From contig NZ_LMUD01000040.1 in the NCBI RefSeq assembly GCF_009766095.1, forward strand, positions 1 through 64,000: a stretch of 64,000 bases of DNA. The letters are read 5' to 3'. Origin of the DNA: Granulicella sp. S190. GTDB lineage: Bacteria > Acidobacteriota > Terriglobia > Terriglobales > Acidobacteriaceae. The notes under the pieces are model-generated. The model saw nothing but the letters and a program-made list of their open reading frames with translations. It searched no databases and was not told the DNA's origin. Made by a program: the position numbers and the translations under genes. This document shows, piece by piece, positions 8,812 to 17,212 of this stretch; the first letter of the stretch is position 1; every line of letters starts with the position of its first letter.

Positions 8812-9640
8812 GTTGAATCTGGTGAGGGTAGGAGTGCTGCGGGTTGCCGGAGTCGTGGCGCTGGCTGGTGGGGTTTGCCTGGCGCAGATGGAGCCGCCGG
8901 TTTGCGCTGTGCCGGGAGGCAAGACGGCTGCGAGTTTGAGGCCGACTGTGGGGGCGAGGCCTTCAGTGGCGGCTGCGGTGACTACAGCTGAGATAGCGGC
9001 GGCGGATCCTACGATCCTGGTTGCGGCGGAGCCGATGGAGAACTTCGGCGTGGCGCGGTACCGCCTATCGGACTATGCCGACTGCGTGGGAACGGGCGGC
9101 TGTTACTGGATGGACCTTGATGCGCAGACGAAGCGGGCGGAGGTGGAGCTGGGACGGCTGATTGCTACTCGCAAGGACGGGGAGAAGCTGGCGCTGGTGT
9201 TGGATATCGATGAGACTTCGCTGACGAACTACTGCGAGATGAAGCGGGAAGACTACGGATTCATCTCGGTGCCTTTCAATGAGTGGGCGGTATCTCCGGA
9301 GGCTGATATGGCGGTGCCGGGAACGTTGCGGCTGTTTACTGAAGCTCGTGCGGCGGGGCTGGAGGTTTTCTTTATTACCGGGAGGCCGGGGCAGCAGAAG
9401 GCAGCTACGGCCAGGAATCTGGAGGCTGCCGGTTATAAAGGGTGGAAGGGGCTGGCTCTGCGAGAGGGGCCGCAAAAGACGATGGACACGGTTGCGTACA
9501 AGAGTGAGGAACGGAAGAAGATTGTGGATGCGGGGTATCGCATTGTGATGAGCGTGGGGGACCAGTGGAGTGATCTGAATGGTGAGCCCAAAGCGGAAGT
9601 TAGTGTGAAACTGCCCAATCCCTTTTACTATTTGCCTTGA
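8780..9640 (+). CDS. exported class B/C-type acid phosphatase (HAD superfamily)
   Basis: This is a predicted periplasmic or surface phosphomonoesterase. The HAD nucleophile motif appears as LVLDIDETSL at about residues 139-148, with FITGRP as motif II region and VMSVGDQWSDLNG as the acidic motif near the C-terminus, as in lipoprotein e(P4)/acid phosphatases. The N-terminus has an Arg-rich start and a hydrophobic segment ending in VCLAQ, a signal peptide; the cysteine does not fit a lipobox well. The start at 8780 is preferred because GGAG lies six bases upstream; it overlaps the end of the acyl-CoA ligase gene by 32 bases. A TTG at 8768 is an alternative. Substrate unknown. Confidence 0.85.
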   Translation: MRMRLLRRRGELNLVRVGVLRVAGVVALAGGVCLAQMEPPVCAVPGGKTAASLRPTVGARPSVAAAVTTAEIAAADPTILVAAEPMENFGVARYRLSDYADCVGTGGCYWMDLDAQTKRAEVELGRLIATRKDGEKLALVLDIDETSLTNYCEMKREDYGFISVPFNEWAVSPEADMAVPGTLRLFTEARAAGLEVFFITGRPGQQKAATARNLEAAGYKGWKGLALREGPQKTMDTVAYKSEERKKIVDAGYRIVMSVGDQWSDLNGEPKAEVSVKLPNPFYYLP

Positions 9641-9672
9641 GAGTGTCTGGACTTATCTGAGAGGGGCTTGCC

Positions 9673-10704
9673 TTGGGGACTGTAGTATCCAGCGATAGAA
9701 CGATGTTGCGGCGGGCGAATAAGGTGGGACGGAGATTTTTGAATCCGGTTCCTACGGTGATCGGTGGATTGAGCACGATTTTTAAAGTGCTGCCGCATTA
9801 CCTGATGAATAGAGCTGAGACGGTACCTGCGAAGGCGCTCGGGCCATTCAAAACGGATACTTCTGTTTATGCGACTTCTCCGGAGGGTGGTCTGCGGGTG
9901 ACTTGGATGGGACACTCTTCGATGCTGGTGGAGGTCGATGGGGTGCGAGTGCTCATAGATCCAATTTGGGATGAACGGGCTTCGCCGATGCGTTGGGCTG
10001 GGCCTAAACGTTTTTTCGCAGCGCCGATGCGTCTGGAAGATCTGCCGCCTGTGGATGTGGTGTTGGTGTCGCATGACCACTACGACCATTTGGGCGAGGC
10101 TACGATTCGAGGACTTGCGGGATTGGAGTCAATGCGCGGTGCGAGATGGGTGACCTCGCTGGGAGTGGGAGACGAGCTGCGCGGGTTCGGGGTTGAGGCT
10201 TCGCGTATCTCGGAGCTGGATTGGACACAGAGTGTGTCCGTGGGTGGGCTGGAGATTACGGCTGTACCGGCGCGGCACTTCTCCGGACGGAGCTTGTTCA
10301 ATCGATTTGAGACGCTGTGGTCTGCATTTATCTTCAAAGGGCCGAAGCATACGATTTACTTTGGCGCGGACTCGGGATGGTGGGAGGGATTCGCGGAGAT
10401 TGGTGCGGCGTATGGGCCGTTCGATCTGACGATGCTGGAGATTGGTGCGTTCGATGCGCTGTGGGACGGGATTCACCTGGGACCTGATGGCGCGGCGCGG
10501 GCGTTCGAGGCGCTGGGTGGGAAGGGGCTGATGATGCCGATCCACTGGGGGCTGTTTGACCTGGCGCTGCATGCGTGGCGACAGCCGATTACACGGATGC
10601 TGGAGTTGGCGGAAGAGCGCGGGATTCAGTTGTGGGCCCCCGAGCCGGGGCGACCGACCGAGGTTTTGAGTGGGGTCGAGGTGCGGTCGGAGTGGTGGCG
10701 TTAG
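9673..10704 (+). CDS. metallo-beta-lactamase-fold hydrolase, NAPE-PLD/UlaG-like
   Basis: The metal-binding motif SHDHYDHLG is at about residues 133-141. It is preceded by the WMGHSS and LIDPIWDERASP motifs and followed by VPARHFSGR, the GADSGW strand and the PIHWGLFDLALHAW region. This order matches the lipid-hydrolase-like group related to N-acyl-phosphatidylethanolamine phospholipase D. The probable start is TTG at 9673, six bases after GAGGGG; an ATG at 9703 lacks a ribosome-binding site. No signal peptide is clear, so it should be cytosolic or loosely membrane-associated. The natural substrate cannot be assigned; a lipid phosphodiester is only an analogy. Confidence 0.85.
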   Translation: MGTVVSSDRTMLRRANKVGRRFLNPVPTVIGGLSTIFKVLPHYLMNRAETVPAKALGPFKTDTSVYATSPEGGLRVTWMGHSSMLVEVDGVRVLIDPIWDERASPMRWAGPKRFFAAPMRLEDLPPVDVVLVSHDHYDHLGEATIRGLAGLESMRGARWVTSLGVGDELRGFGVEASRISELDWTQSVSVGGLEITAVPARHFSGRSLFNRFETLWSAFIFKGPKHTIYFGADSGWWEGFAEIGAAYGPFDLTMLEIGAFDALWDGIHLGPDGAARAFEALGGKGLMMPIHWGLFDLALHAWRQPITRMLELAEERGIQLWAPEPGRPTEVLSGVEVRSEWWR

Positions 10705-10739
10705 TCTATTTTTTGGAGACTGTTGTCCTGCCGGACGGG

Positions 10740-10774
10740 CCTCCTGCGCGGAGGGCGGTCACTTCGTGACTTTT
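10740..10774. terminator. double hairpin, possible terminator or repeat
   Basis: Two adjacent hairpins lie after the metallo-hydrolase gene: CCTCC-TGCGC-GGAGG, then GTCAC-TTC-GTGAC followed directly by TTTT. The second has the form of a short intrinsic terminator. The remaining 170-base gap before the phosphofructokinase gene contains no gene. Confidence 0.45.
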
Positions 10775-10904
10775 ATGCCGGTCCTGGTGTCGCGATTTCT
10801 GTGGGGCTCGCGTTGCTCGGCTTTGATTCCCGTTCGCAGATGGTCTGTTCGGCAGTAAATAAGGTTCCGGTAGTATGATTCCGCTTACGTTCGAAGGAGG
10901 CTTG

Positions 10905-11945
10905 ATGCGGATTGGGATGTTGACTGGCGGCGGAGATTGTCCTGGGCTGAATGCGGTGATTCGGGCTGTGGTGCGTAAAGGGATTTTGCATCATGGGGAC
11001 GAGTTTGTTGGGTTTATGGAGGGCTGGCGCGGCGTGCTGGATGATGTGACGATGCCGCTCACGCTGGAGACGACGTCTGGAATTCTGCATCGTGGTGGGA
11101 CGATTCTGCGGTCTTCACGGACGAATGTGAAGAAGATTCCGGGTGGGTTCGATAAGTGCGTCGAGGTGTTGGGCAAGCATAAGCTCGATGCTTTGATTGC
11201 GCTGGGCGGAGACGATACGCAGTCGATCAGCCTGGCTCTGAGCGAGAAGGGTGTGAAGTGCGTTGGGGTGCCGAAGACCATCGATAACGATTTGAATGGG
11301 ACCGATGCTTGCTTCGGATTCGATACAGCGGTGGGGATTGCGACCGAGGCGGTCGACCGGCTGCACTCGACTGCAGAGGCGCATAACCGCGTGATGGTAT
11401 GCGAGGTGATGGGTCGCGATGCGGGATGGATTGCGATTACTGCTGGGATTGCGGGTGGTGCGGATGTGATTCTGGTGCCTGAGGTGCCGATCGATATCGA
11501 AGAGGTCTGCCGGTTGGTAAAGTATCGTCGCGAACATGGGAAGAAGTTTTCGATTGTGGTGGCGGCTGAGGGGGCGCAGTTTCCGGAGACGGGTCAGGCG
11601 ACGCATGGGACCGCCGTCGATTCTTTTGGCCACGCGCGGTTGAGTGGGATTGGGCAGGCGCTGGCCGAAGAGATCGAGAAGCGGACTGGATACGAGACGC
11701 GGAGTGTGAACCTGGGGCATACGCAGCGTGGCGGGACTCCTTCAGCCTATGACCGGATGCTGGCTACGCGGTATGGCGTTGCGGCGATTAACCTGGTGCA
11801 TGCGGGGACGTTCGGCCGGCTGGTGGTGTTGAAGGGGACGCAGATTACGGATATTCCACTGGCCGATGCGATTGCCAAGACGAGGACGGTCGGGGAGGAT
11901 CTACTGGCGGTCATGAAGGGGTTACAGCCGTTAGCTTCCAGTTAA
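10905..11945 (+). CDS. pfkA: 6-phosphofructokinase, predicted pyrophosphate-dependent
   Basis: It phosphorylates fructose 6-phosphate in glycolysis. The 346-residue protein begins MRIGMLTGGGDCPGLN and carries GGDDT at 101-105, PKTIDND at 123-129, and MGRDAGWIA. By family knowledge, ATP-using enzymes have Gly at the equivalents of 104 and 124 (E. coli numbering), whereas pyrophosphate-dependent enzymes have Asp104 and Lys124. Here both are Asp and Lys, so pyrophosphate (reversible reaction) is the predicted phosphoryl donor. The start is set at 10905 because GAAGGAGG precedes it; an upstream in-frame ATG at 10875 would add ten atypical residues. It stands alone, with the next genes unrelated. 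Confidence 0.93.
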   Translation: MRIGMLTGGGDCPGLNAVIRAVVRKGILHHGDEFVGFMEGWRGVLDDVTMPLTLETTSGILHRGGTILRSSRTNVKKIPGGFDKCVEVLGKHKLDALIALGGDDTQSISLALSEKGVKCVGVPKTIDNDLNGTDACFGFDTAVGIATEAVDRLHSTAEAHNRVMVCEVMGRDAGWIAITAGIAGGADVILVPEVPIDIEEVCRLVKYRREHGKKFSIVVAAEGAQFPETGQATHGTAVDSFGHARLSGIGQALAEEIEKRTGYETRSVNLGHTQRGGTPSAYDRMLATRYGVAAINLVHAGTFGRLVVLKGTQITDIPLADAIAKTRTVGEDLLAVMKGLQPLASS

Positions 11946-11962
11946 CAAAGGAGATTTTAGTT

Positions 11963-12082
11963 GTGCCGGTAGGCGAAAGCGGGTACAAAGAGGGTGTCGG
12001 CTGGTTCTTCAGCCGACATCGATGTCAGGTGATCTTCCCTCGATCTTGGACTGAATGGACTTGGGCTGAACGGAGACTGTGA
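11963..12082 (+). CDS. possible 39-residue leader ORF
   Basis: A small frame starts with GTG at 11963, nine bases after AAAGGAG, and ends with TGA at 12080-12082, which overlaps the ATG of the next gene (TGATG). The peptide is rich in Trp and Arg (four Trp in 39 residues) and has no recognised family. The coupling arrangement and ribosome-binding site are the only support. It may be a leader peptide or chance. Confidence 0.35.
   Translation: MPVGESGYKEGVGWFFSRHRCQVIFPRSWTEWTWAERRL
11995..12018. terminator. nine-base-pair hairpin after pfkA
   Basis: TGTCGGCTG and CAGCCGACA form a perfect nine-pair stem with a six-base loop (GTTCTT). It is not followed by a T run, so it may be a Rho-assisted terminator or a structure controlling the following HTH gene. 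A perfect 12-base palindrome GACATCGATGTC overlaps its right side (12015-12026). Confidence 0.45.
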
Positions 12083-12336
12083 TGGCTGTGTCGGTGCAGG
12101 CAACGGTACGCGAGGTGATGGACATCCGGCAGGCGTCGGAGTATCTGGGCATCAGCGGGGATACGTTGTACCGATATGCGTCGGAGGGTTTTATCCCGGC
12201 ATTCAAACTTGGAAACCGGTGGCGTTTTAAGAAGACGCTGCTGGATTCATGGATGGATGAGAAGTCGGGCGTGAAGGCGCCGACTCCGATTGCTGTGATG
12301 CCGAAGCAGAAGAAGCCGGTAGCGCGGGCACGGTAG
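12079..12336 (+). CDS. excisionase-type (MerR-like) HTH DNA-binding protein
   Basis: This 85-residue protein contains a helix-turn-helix of the excisionase/HTH_17 type: MDIRQASEYLGISGDTLYRY followed by GFIPAFKLGNRWRF, then DSWM and a basic Lys/Pro tail (PKQKKPVARAR). Such proteins bind DNA as small accessory or regulatory factors. No integrase or phage gene is nearby, so a chromosomal regulatory role is more likely than excision. GTG 12079 and ATG 12082 are both usable starts. A 5-base gap separates it from the small membrane protein that follows. Confidence 0.8.
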   Translation: MMAVSVQATVREVMDIRQASEYLGISGDTLYRYASEGFIPAFKLGNRWRFKKTLLDSWMDEKSGVKAPTPIAVMPKQKKPVARAR

Positions 12337-12341
12337 GTGGA

Positions 12342-12545
12342 TTGACTATCCCGTTAGCGCTTCACATTAATGGATACATTGTCCTGTTCGGGGCGACTGC
12401 GGTTGCGGCGTTCTGGTTTGCGATTCAGCTTTGCTGGTCGGCTGCAGGGAAGCCGTGGTATAGCGTCGTCTGGCGGCTGCTGGGGGCAGTGGCTTTGCTT
12501 GGTGCGGGGATTGTGATGATCTTTTTCACTGCCTTTGGCGCGTAA
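12342..12545 (+). CDS. small two-helix membrane protein, unknown function
   Basis: The 67-residue product has two hydrophobic stretches (about residues 11-32 and 43-65) separated by a short polar loop (SAAGKPWYS). It starts with TTG six bases after the HTH stop codon, preceded by GGTAGGTGG, and probably lies in one transcript with the HTH gene. No family is recognised; the reading frame's amphipathic pattern and tight spacing support it being real. Confidence 0.6.
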   Translation: MTIPLALHINGYIVLFGATAVAAFWFAIQLCWSAAGKPWYSVVWRLLGAVALLGAGIVMIFFTAFGA

Positions 12546-12553
12546 GTGTGGGA

Positions 12554-13429
12554 TCAGGCCGCTCCAAGGGTGATAACGGTGATCTCGGGTGGGCAGTTGA
12601 GACGAAAGGGAAGGCCGACCGTGCCGAGACCGCGGTTCACGTAGAGCTGCATTCGGTTGAAGCGGTAGTGGCCTTCGGGGTAACGCTCGCCTAGTGGGGG
12701 CAAGATGAGAGGGCCCAGAAAAGGCAGGCGAACCTGACCGCCGTGGGAGTGGCCAGAGAGCATGAGATCGACGAGTGGACCTCGGGGGTGGGCTACGACG
12801 GTGTCCGCGTAGTCAGGCTCGTGCGCCATGAGTATGACTGGGCCGTCGGGTGCGGTGGGGATGGCGAGGTTGAGGTCGGGAGCACTGGTGCCTGGGTCGT
12901 CAACGCCACAGAGCCAGAGGCGCGCACCGTTGCGTTCGATGGGAAGGTGCTGGTTGACGAGAAGCGGTGTGCCGCGACTGGAGAGAGCTTGAATGACCAT
13001 GGGGGCGCTGACGGCTACGTCGTGGTTGCCGAGGATGCCATACCGCAGAGGGGCGGTGAGAGTCGAGATGATCTCGGCGCAGCGGTGGACGGCGTGCTTG
13101 CCATTGAAGAAGGTGAGGGAGCCGTGGGTGATGAAGTCGCCGGTGAGCAGGACGAGGTCGGCAGCGAGAGTGTTGACCTTCTCGATGACGCGCTCGAAGA
13201 AGAACGGTTCGGTGTACTCGTCGAGGTGAATGTCGCTGAGCTGAACGATGCGGTAGCCATGGAAGGCAGCGGGGAGGTTCGCGATGTCGATGGGTCGCTG
13301 AACTATTCCGATTTCATGGCGTGCAATCTCCCCAGCGTAGAGGGCGAATGCTGCGGCGGTGGTGCCGGTGCCAATGAGGAAGTTGCGTCGAGTAAAGCGC
13401 GACGGCTGAGAGGGGGGAGAGCCGGGCAT
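12554..13429 (-). CDS. Tat-exported metallophosphoesterase (YkuE-like)
   Basis: A calcineurin-like phosphoesterase. Metal-ligand motifs occur in order: QLSDIHLDE, TGDFITHG, LGNHD, MAHEPD and SGHSHGGQVRLP. The N-terminus has the twin-arginine signal SRFTRRNFLIGTG followed by an alanine-rich hydrophobic stretch, so it acts outside the cytoplasmic membrane with metals loaded before export. The start at ATG 13429 leaves a normal Tat n-region; an upstream TTG at 13501 would add 24 residues of non-signal sequence. It is divergent from the M24 peptidase gene with only 77 bases between the chosen starts, so the promoters must overlap. YkuE-like enzymes act on lipid intermediates, but the substrate here is unknown. 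Confidence 0.88.
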   Translation of the reverse strand: MPGSPPSQPSRFTRRNFLIGTGTTAAAFALYAGEIARHEIGIVQRPIDIANLPAAFHGYRIVQLSDIHLDEYTEPFFFERVIEKVNTLAADLVLLTGDFITHGSLTFFNGKHAVHRCAEIISTLTAPLRYGILGNHDVAVSAPMVIQALSSRGTPLLVNQHLPIERNGARLWLCGVDDPGTSAPDLNLAIPTAPDGPVILMAHEPDYADTVVAHPRGPLVDLMLSGHSHGGQVRLPFLGPLILPPLGERYPEGHYRFNRMQLYVNRGLGTVGLPFRLNCPPEITVITLGAA

Positions 13430-13506
13430 GTCCCATGATAGCGGGTAGATGTGGGATAGACCAAAGGAGAGTGTGTGTGTCACGGAGTTGGGTAGAATCA
13501 AAGGTA

Positions 13507-14592
13507 ATGAACTTTAGTTTGAGGAAGAGACGAGCAGGAGCTGCAGCGAAGATGGCCGGTGTCGATGCCATGTTGCTGACTCATCTGCCGGATGTTCGGT
13601 ACTTATGCGGGTTTACGGGCTCGAGTGCAGCGTTGGTGCTGGTGGGTGGGCGAGCGACGCTGTTTACCGACGGACGCTATACGGTGCAGGCACGGGCCGA
13701 GGCGGCAGGGACAAAGGTCGTGATTGCAAAGAAGCCGGCGGTGGTGGCGGCTTGCGAGTGGCTTGAAAGTGCCGGAGTGAAGCGCTGTGGATTTGATGCT
13801 ACGCACACAACAGTGACAGGTTTGGAGACGATGCGGAAGTCGTTGTCCGCGAAGGTGCGCAGAGGGATGTTTGTCGCGGTGAGGCCGGTGGTGGCCGGAA
13901 TGCGAGAGGTGAAGGACGCGGACGAGATAGAGCGTCTGAGGGTTGCGGCGCAGGTGGGGTGCGAGTTGTTCGATGGGATGCTGACGTATCTTGAGGCGGG
14001 GCTGACCGAAGTGGAGGTGGCGGCGACGCTGGAGTACGCGGCGAGGCTGGCGGGTGCTGAGGGGATGTCGTTCGATACGATTGTGGCGAGTGGAGAGCGA
14101 TCGGCGTTGCCGCATGGGCATGCAACCGCTGCCAGGCTGCCGAAGCAGGGGTTCGTTACGCTGGACTTCGGTGTTATTCTCGACGGATATTGCAGCGATA
14201 TGACCCGTACCGTGCACATAGGCAAGGGATTGCCCATGGAGCGGGACGTGTATGATTCTGTGCTGGAAGCGCAGGAGGCTGCAGTCGCCGCTGTGGCTCC
14301 GGGAGTGACTGCCGGAGAGGTGGACGAGGCCGCCCGAAGCGTTTTGCGGAGGGTGAAGCTGGACAAATACTTCAGCCATTCCACCGGGCACGGTGTAGGG
14401 CTGGAGATTCACGAAGGACCACGGCTTGCGGCGAAGCAGACGCAGGTGCTGGAGCAGGGAATGGTGATTACAATCGAGCCTGGCGTGTATCTGCCTGGAC
14501 GGTTCGGGTTGCGCATTGAGGATATGGTTCTGGTGACTGCGAATGGCGGTGAGATCTTGACGCCGAGTGTGAAGGCCTGGATAGAGCTATAA
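13507..14592 (+). CDS. Xaa-Pro aminopeptidase family protein (M24B)
   Basis: A cytosolic dimetal peptidase that removes N-terminal residues preceding proline. The N-terminal creatinase-like domain is followed by the pita-bread domain with all five metal ligands: two Asp in LDFGVILDGYCSDMTRT (about residues 220 and 231), His in STGHGVGLEIHE (about 294), Glu in IEPGVY (about 323) and Glu in LRIEDM (about 337). The start at 13507 gives the usual length of 361 residues; an upstream frame extension overlaps the divergent gene and is unlike the family. accB follows after 36 bases, a common arrangement in Acidobacteria and other phyla, probably one operon with accB-accC. Confidence 0.92.
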   Translation: MNFSLRKRRAGAAAKMAGVDAMLLTHLPDVRYLCGFTGSSAALVLVGGRATLFTDGRYTVQARAEAAGTKVVIAKKPAVVAACEWLESAGVKRCGFDATHTTVTGLETMRKSLSAKVRRGMFVAVRPVVAGMREVKDADEIERLRVAAQVGCELFDGMLTYLEAGLTEVEVAATLEYAARLAGAEGMSFDTIVASGERSALPHGHATAARLPKQGFVTLDFGVILDGYCSDMTRTVHIGKGLPMERDVYDSVLEAQEAAVAAVAPGVTAGEVDEAARSVLRRVKLDKYFSHSTGHGVGLEIHEGPRLAAKQTQVLEQGMVITIEPGVYLPGRFGLRIEDMVLVTANGGEILTPSVKAWIEL

Positions 14593-14628
14593 AAACGAGT
14601 TGGTGCCGCAAGAGGCACGGGAAGAGAC

Positions 14629-15132
14629 ATGATGGACGGAAATAAGTTGAATGAGCTGCGCGAACTGGTGGAGTTTCTGAAGGCGAATGAGATCGCCGAG
14701 TTCGATATGGAGCAGGACGATCTAAAGGTGCGGATCAAATTTGCGGGCGAGCCGGCAGCGGCTGCCGGCGGGTTCGATATGGCCCACTTGAGCCGATTAA
14801 TGGCTTCGGCACCTGCTGCACCGGCGGCTTCTGCGGTTCCAGTAGCGGCAATCCCAGCAGCGGCTGCTCCGGTGGCCGAGGTCGAAGAGAAGCTGCACGA
14901 GGTTAAGTCGCCGATTGTAGGAACATTCTATGAGTCGCCCTCGCCGGGTACCCCTTCGTTTGTGAAGGTGGGGGATCAGGTAGAGGTCGGCCAGGTGCTC
15001 TGCATCGTCGAGGCTATGAAGCTTATGAACGAGATTGAGTCCGATGTGGCAGGCGAAGTAGTGAAGCGGATCGCAGCGAGCGGACAGCCGGTGGAGTATG
15101 GGCAACCGCTGTTTGCCATCAAGGCGCGTTAA
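14629..15132 (+). CDS. accB: biotin carboxyl carrier protein of acetyl-CoA carboxylase
   Basis: This carries the biotin that shuttles carboxyl groups in acetyl-CoA carboxylase, the first step of fatty-acid synthesis. The 167-residue protein has the N-terminal LNELRELVEFLKANEIAEFD helix region, an Ala/Pro-rich flexible linker (about residues 60-85), and the C-terminal biotinyl domain with the acceptor lysine in EAMKLMNE at about residue 130. ATG codons at 14629 and 14632 are equivalent starts. accC follows after 49 bases. Confidence 0.96.
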   Translation: MMDGNKLNELRELVEFLKANEIAEFDMEQDDLKVRIKFAGEPAAAAGGFDMAHLSRLMASAPAAPAASAVPVAAIPAAAAPVAEVEEKLHEVKSPIVGTFYESPSPGTPSFVKVGDQVEVGQVLCIVEAMKLMNEIESDVAGEVVKRIAASGQPVEYGQPLFAIKAR

Positions 15133-15181
15133 GAGACTGAAGCGATTCGTCAGCAAAGTTTGATGGAAGGCATCTGTATTT

Positions 15182-16537
15182 ATGTTTCGTAAGGTTCTGA
15201 TTGCTAATCGTGGGGAGATTGCACTGCGCGTGATCAGCGCTTGCAAGGAGATGGGTATCCGCACGGTTGCGGTGTATAGCGAGGCGGATCGAAATTCGCT
15301 TCATGTGCGGTTCGCTGATGAAGCGATCTGCATCGGCCCTCCGCGGTCGGCAGATAGCTATTTGAATGTGCCTGCGGTGATCTCGGCTGCCGAGATCGCG
15401 GATGTGGATGCGATTCATCCAGGGTATGGTCTGTTGAGTGAGAATGCGAACTTTGCCGAGGTTTGCAGAGCGTCGAATATCAAGTTCATTGGGCCTCCAC
15501 CAGAGGTGACGCGAATGATGGGCGAGAAGTCCACGGCGCGGCAGACGATGAAGAAGGCGAAGGTGCCGATTCTGCCGGGCTCGGATGGAATCATCGCCGA
15601 CGAGAACGAAGCGCTGGAGTGGGCGAAGGATGTTGGGTATCCGGTAATTCTGAAGGCGGTAGCGGGTGGTGGTGGTCGCGGTATGCGGATTTGCCGCAAC
15701 AAGGAAGAGCTGCCGGGAATGTATCAGCAGGCTTCGACCGAAGCGGCGAATGCGTTCGGCAACGGCGACATGTACATGGAAAAGTTCATCGAGCGGCCTC
15801 GGCATATTGAGTTCCAGGTGCTGGCGGATGAGCATGGGAATGTGATGAGCCTTGGAGAGCGGGAGTGCTCTATCCAGCGGCGACATCAGAAGCTGATTGA
15901 AGAAGCTCCAAGCTTGATGATCACGCCTAAGCTCCGGGAGGAGTTGGGTAAGACGATTAAGAAGGCGTTGGAGAATATCGGTTATTGGAATGCCGGGACG
16001 ATTGAGTTTTTGATGGATGAGGACGGCAAGATCTACTTCATCGAGATGAATACCCGAATCCAGGTGGAACATTGTGTTACCGAGATGGTTACAGGTATCG
16101 ACCTGGTGAAGGCGCAGCTGAGGATTGCCGCGGGAGAGAAGCTGACCTCCATTATCACGAAGCCGGTGGAGATTCGTGGGCATGCGATTGAGTGCCGCAT
16201 CAATGCCGAGCATCCGGAGAAGTTTACGCCGAGCGCAGGAAAGATTACGGCGTTCAACCTTCCTGGAGGCAACGGTGTGCGAGTGGATACGGCGCAGTAT
16301 GCCGAGGGATTTGTGCCGCCGTACTATGACTCGTTGATCGCGAAGTTGATCTGCCATGGAGCAGATCGCGAAGAGGCGATGAACAAGATGCAGAGGGCAT
16401 TGTCGCAGTTCGTGGTTCAGGGAATACATACGACGATTCCATTGCATGAGAAGATCTTTGCCGATAAGGAGTTTCGATCGGGACAGTTCGATACGAAGTT
16501 TATGGAACGGTTCTTCGAACGGCAAAAGGACAGTTAG
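15182..16537 (+). CDS. accC: biotin carboxylase subunit of acetyl-CoA carboxylase
   Basis: This ATP-grasp enzyme carboxylates biotin on AccB using bicarbonate. The 451-residue length is standard. Diagnostic motifs are [15 protein letters not shown] at the N-terminus, the glycine-rich loop GGGGRGMR at about residue 162, [28 protein letters not shown] and the catalytic [10 protein letters not shown] at about residue 288. It lies in an apparent operon M24 peptidase-accB-accC-thiE. Confidence 0.97.
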   Translation: MFRKVLIANRGEIALRVISACKEMGIRTVAVYSEADRNSLHVRFADEAICIGPPRSADSYLNVPAVISAAEIADVDAIHPGYGLLSENANFAEVCRASNIKFIGPPPEVTRMMGEKSTARQTMKKAKVPILPGSDGIIADENEALEWAKDVGYPVILKAVAGGGGRGMRICRNKEELPGMYQQASTEAANAFGNGDMYMEKFIERPRHIEFQVLADEHGNVMSLGERECSIQRRHQKLIEEAPSLMITPKLREELGKTIKKALENIGYWNAGTIEFLMDEDGKIYFIEMNTRIQVEHCVTEMVTGIDLVKAQLRIAAGEKLTSIITKPVEIRGHAIECRINAEHPEKFTPSAGKITAFNLPGGNGVRVDTAQYAEGFVPPYYDSLIAKLICHGADREEAMNKMQRALSQFVVQGIHTTIPLHEKIFADKEFRSGQFDTKFMERFFERQKDS

Positions 16538-16559
16538 GCTGCGAAGGGGACGTGAAGGC

Positions 16560-17201
16560 ATGAAGAGCGTGCTGCGTTCTCTTCCTAGTTTTTATACGGT
16601 AATTGATGCGGGTGTGTTGGCGAAGCGCGGTATCGCTCTCTCCGATTTTGCTCGATCGCTTCGTGATGCCGGTGTGGGGTTGGTGCAGTATCGCGATAAA
16701 GAGAGTGCCCCGCAGACGATTCTGCGGAATGCAGAGACCCTACGCGAGATTTTTGCAGGTACAGAGTGCCTACTAGTGTTGAATGACCGAGCGGATCTGG
16801 CTGTGATTGCGGGGTGGGATGGCGTTCATGTGGGTCAGGAGGATCTGACGCCTGAGGATGCACGGCGGGTCGTTGGGCTGGAGTGTTGGGTTGGCGTATC
16901 AACTCATGCAGAAGAGCAGGTCCGTGTAGCGGATTTGAGTTGCGCGGATTACGTTGCCGTGGGACCGGTCTTTGCGACAGGAACGAAGCTGGATGCCGAG
17001 CCGGTGATTGGGTTGGAAGGCGTGAGGCTGGCGAGGACGCTGACGAAGAAGCCGATTGTGGCCATTGGTGGAGTTACGCGGGCGAATGCGCGGAGCGTGA
17101 TCGAGGCGGGAGCGGATTCTGTGGCGGTGATCAGCGGTTTGGTCGTTGAGGGAGAACCGGTTGAGAAATTGGCGAGAGACTTTCTCAATGGTTTACGGTA
17201 G
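16560..17201 (+). CDS. thiE: thiamine-phosphate synthase
   Basis: It joins hydroxymethylpyrimidine diphosphate and thiazole phosphate to form thiamine phosphate. The 213-residue TIM-barrel shows QYRDKES, LNDRADLAV, GVHVGQEDL, DYVAVGPVFATGTK and PIVAIGGV, in the right order for ThiE, although the related TenI cannot be wholly excluded because the STHAEEQ segment departs from the usual ThiE form. The start at 16560 follows AAGGGG; an earlier in-frame start would overlap accC by about 90 bases with atypical sequence. No TPP riboswitch is seen: only 22 bases separate it from accC. Confidence 0.88.
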   Translation: MKSVLRSLPSFYTVIDAGVLAKRGIALSDFARSLRDAGVGLVQYRDKESAPQTILRNAETLREIFAGTECLLVLNDRADLAVIAGWDGVHVGQEDLTPEDARRVVGLECWVGVSTHAEEQVRVADLSCADYVAVGPVFATGTKLDAEPVIGLEGVRLARTLTKKPIVAIGGVTRANARSVIEAGADSVAVISGLVVEGEPVEKLARDFLNGLR

Positions 17202-17212
17202 AAGAGACAGAC

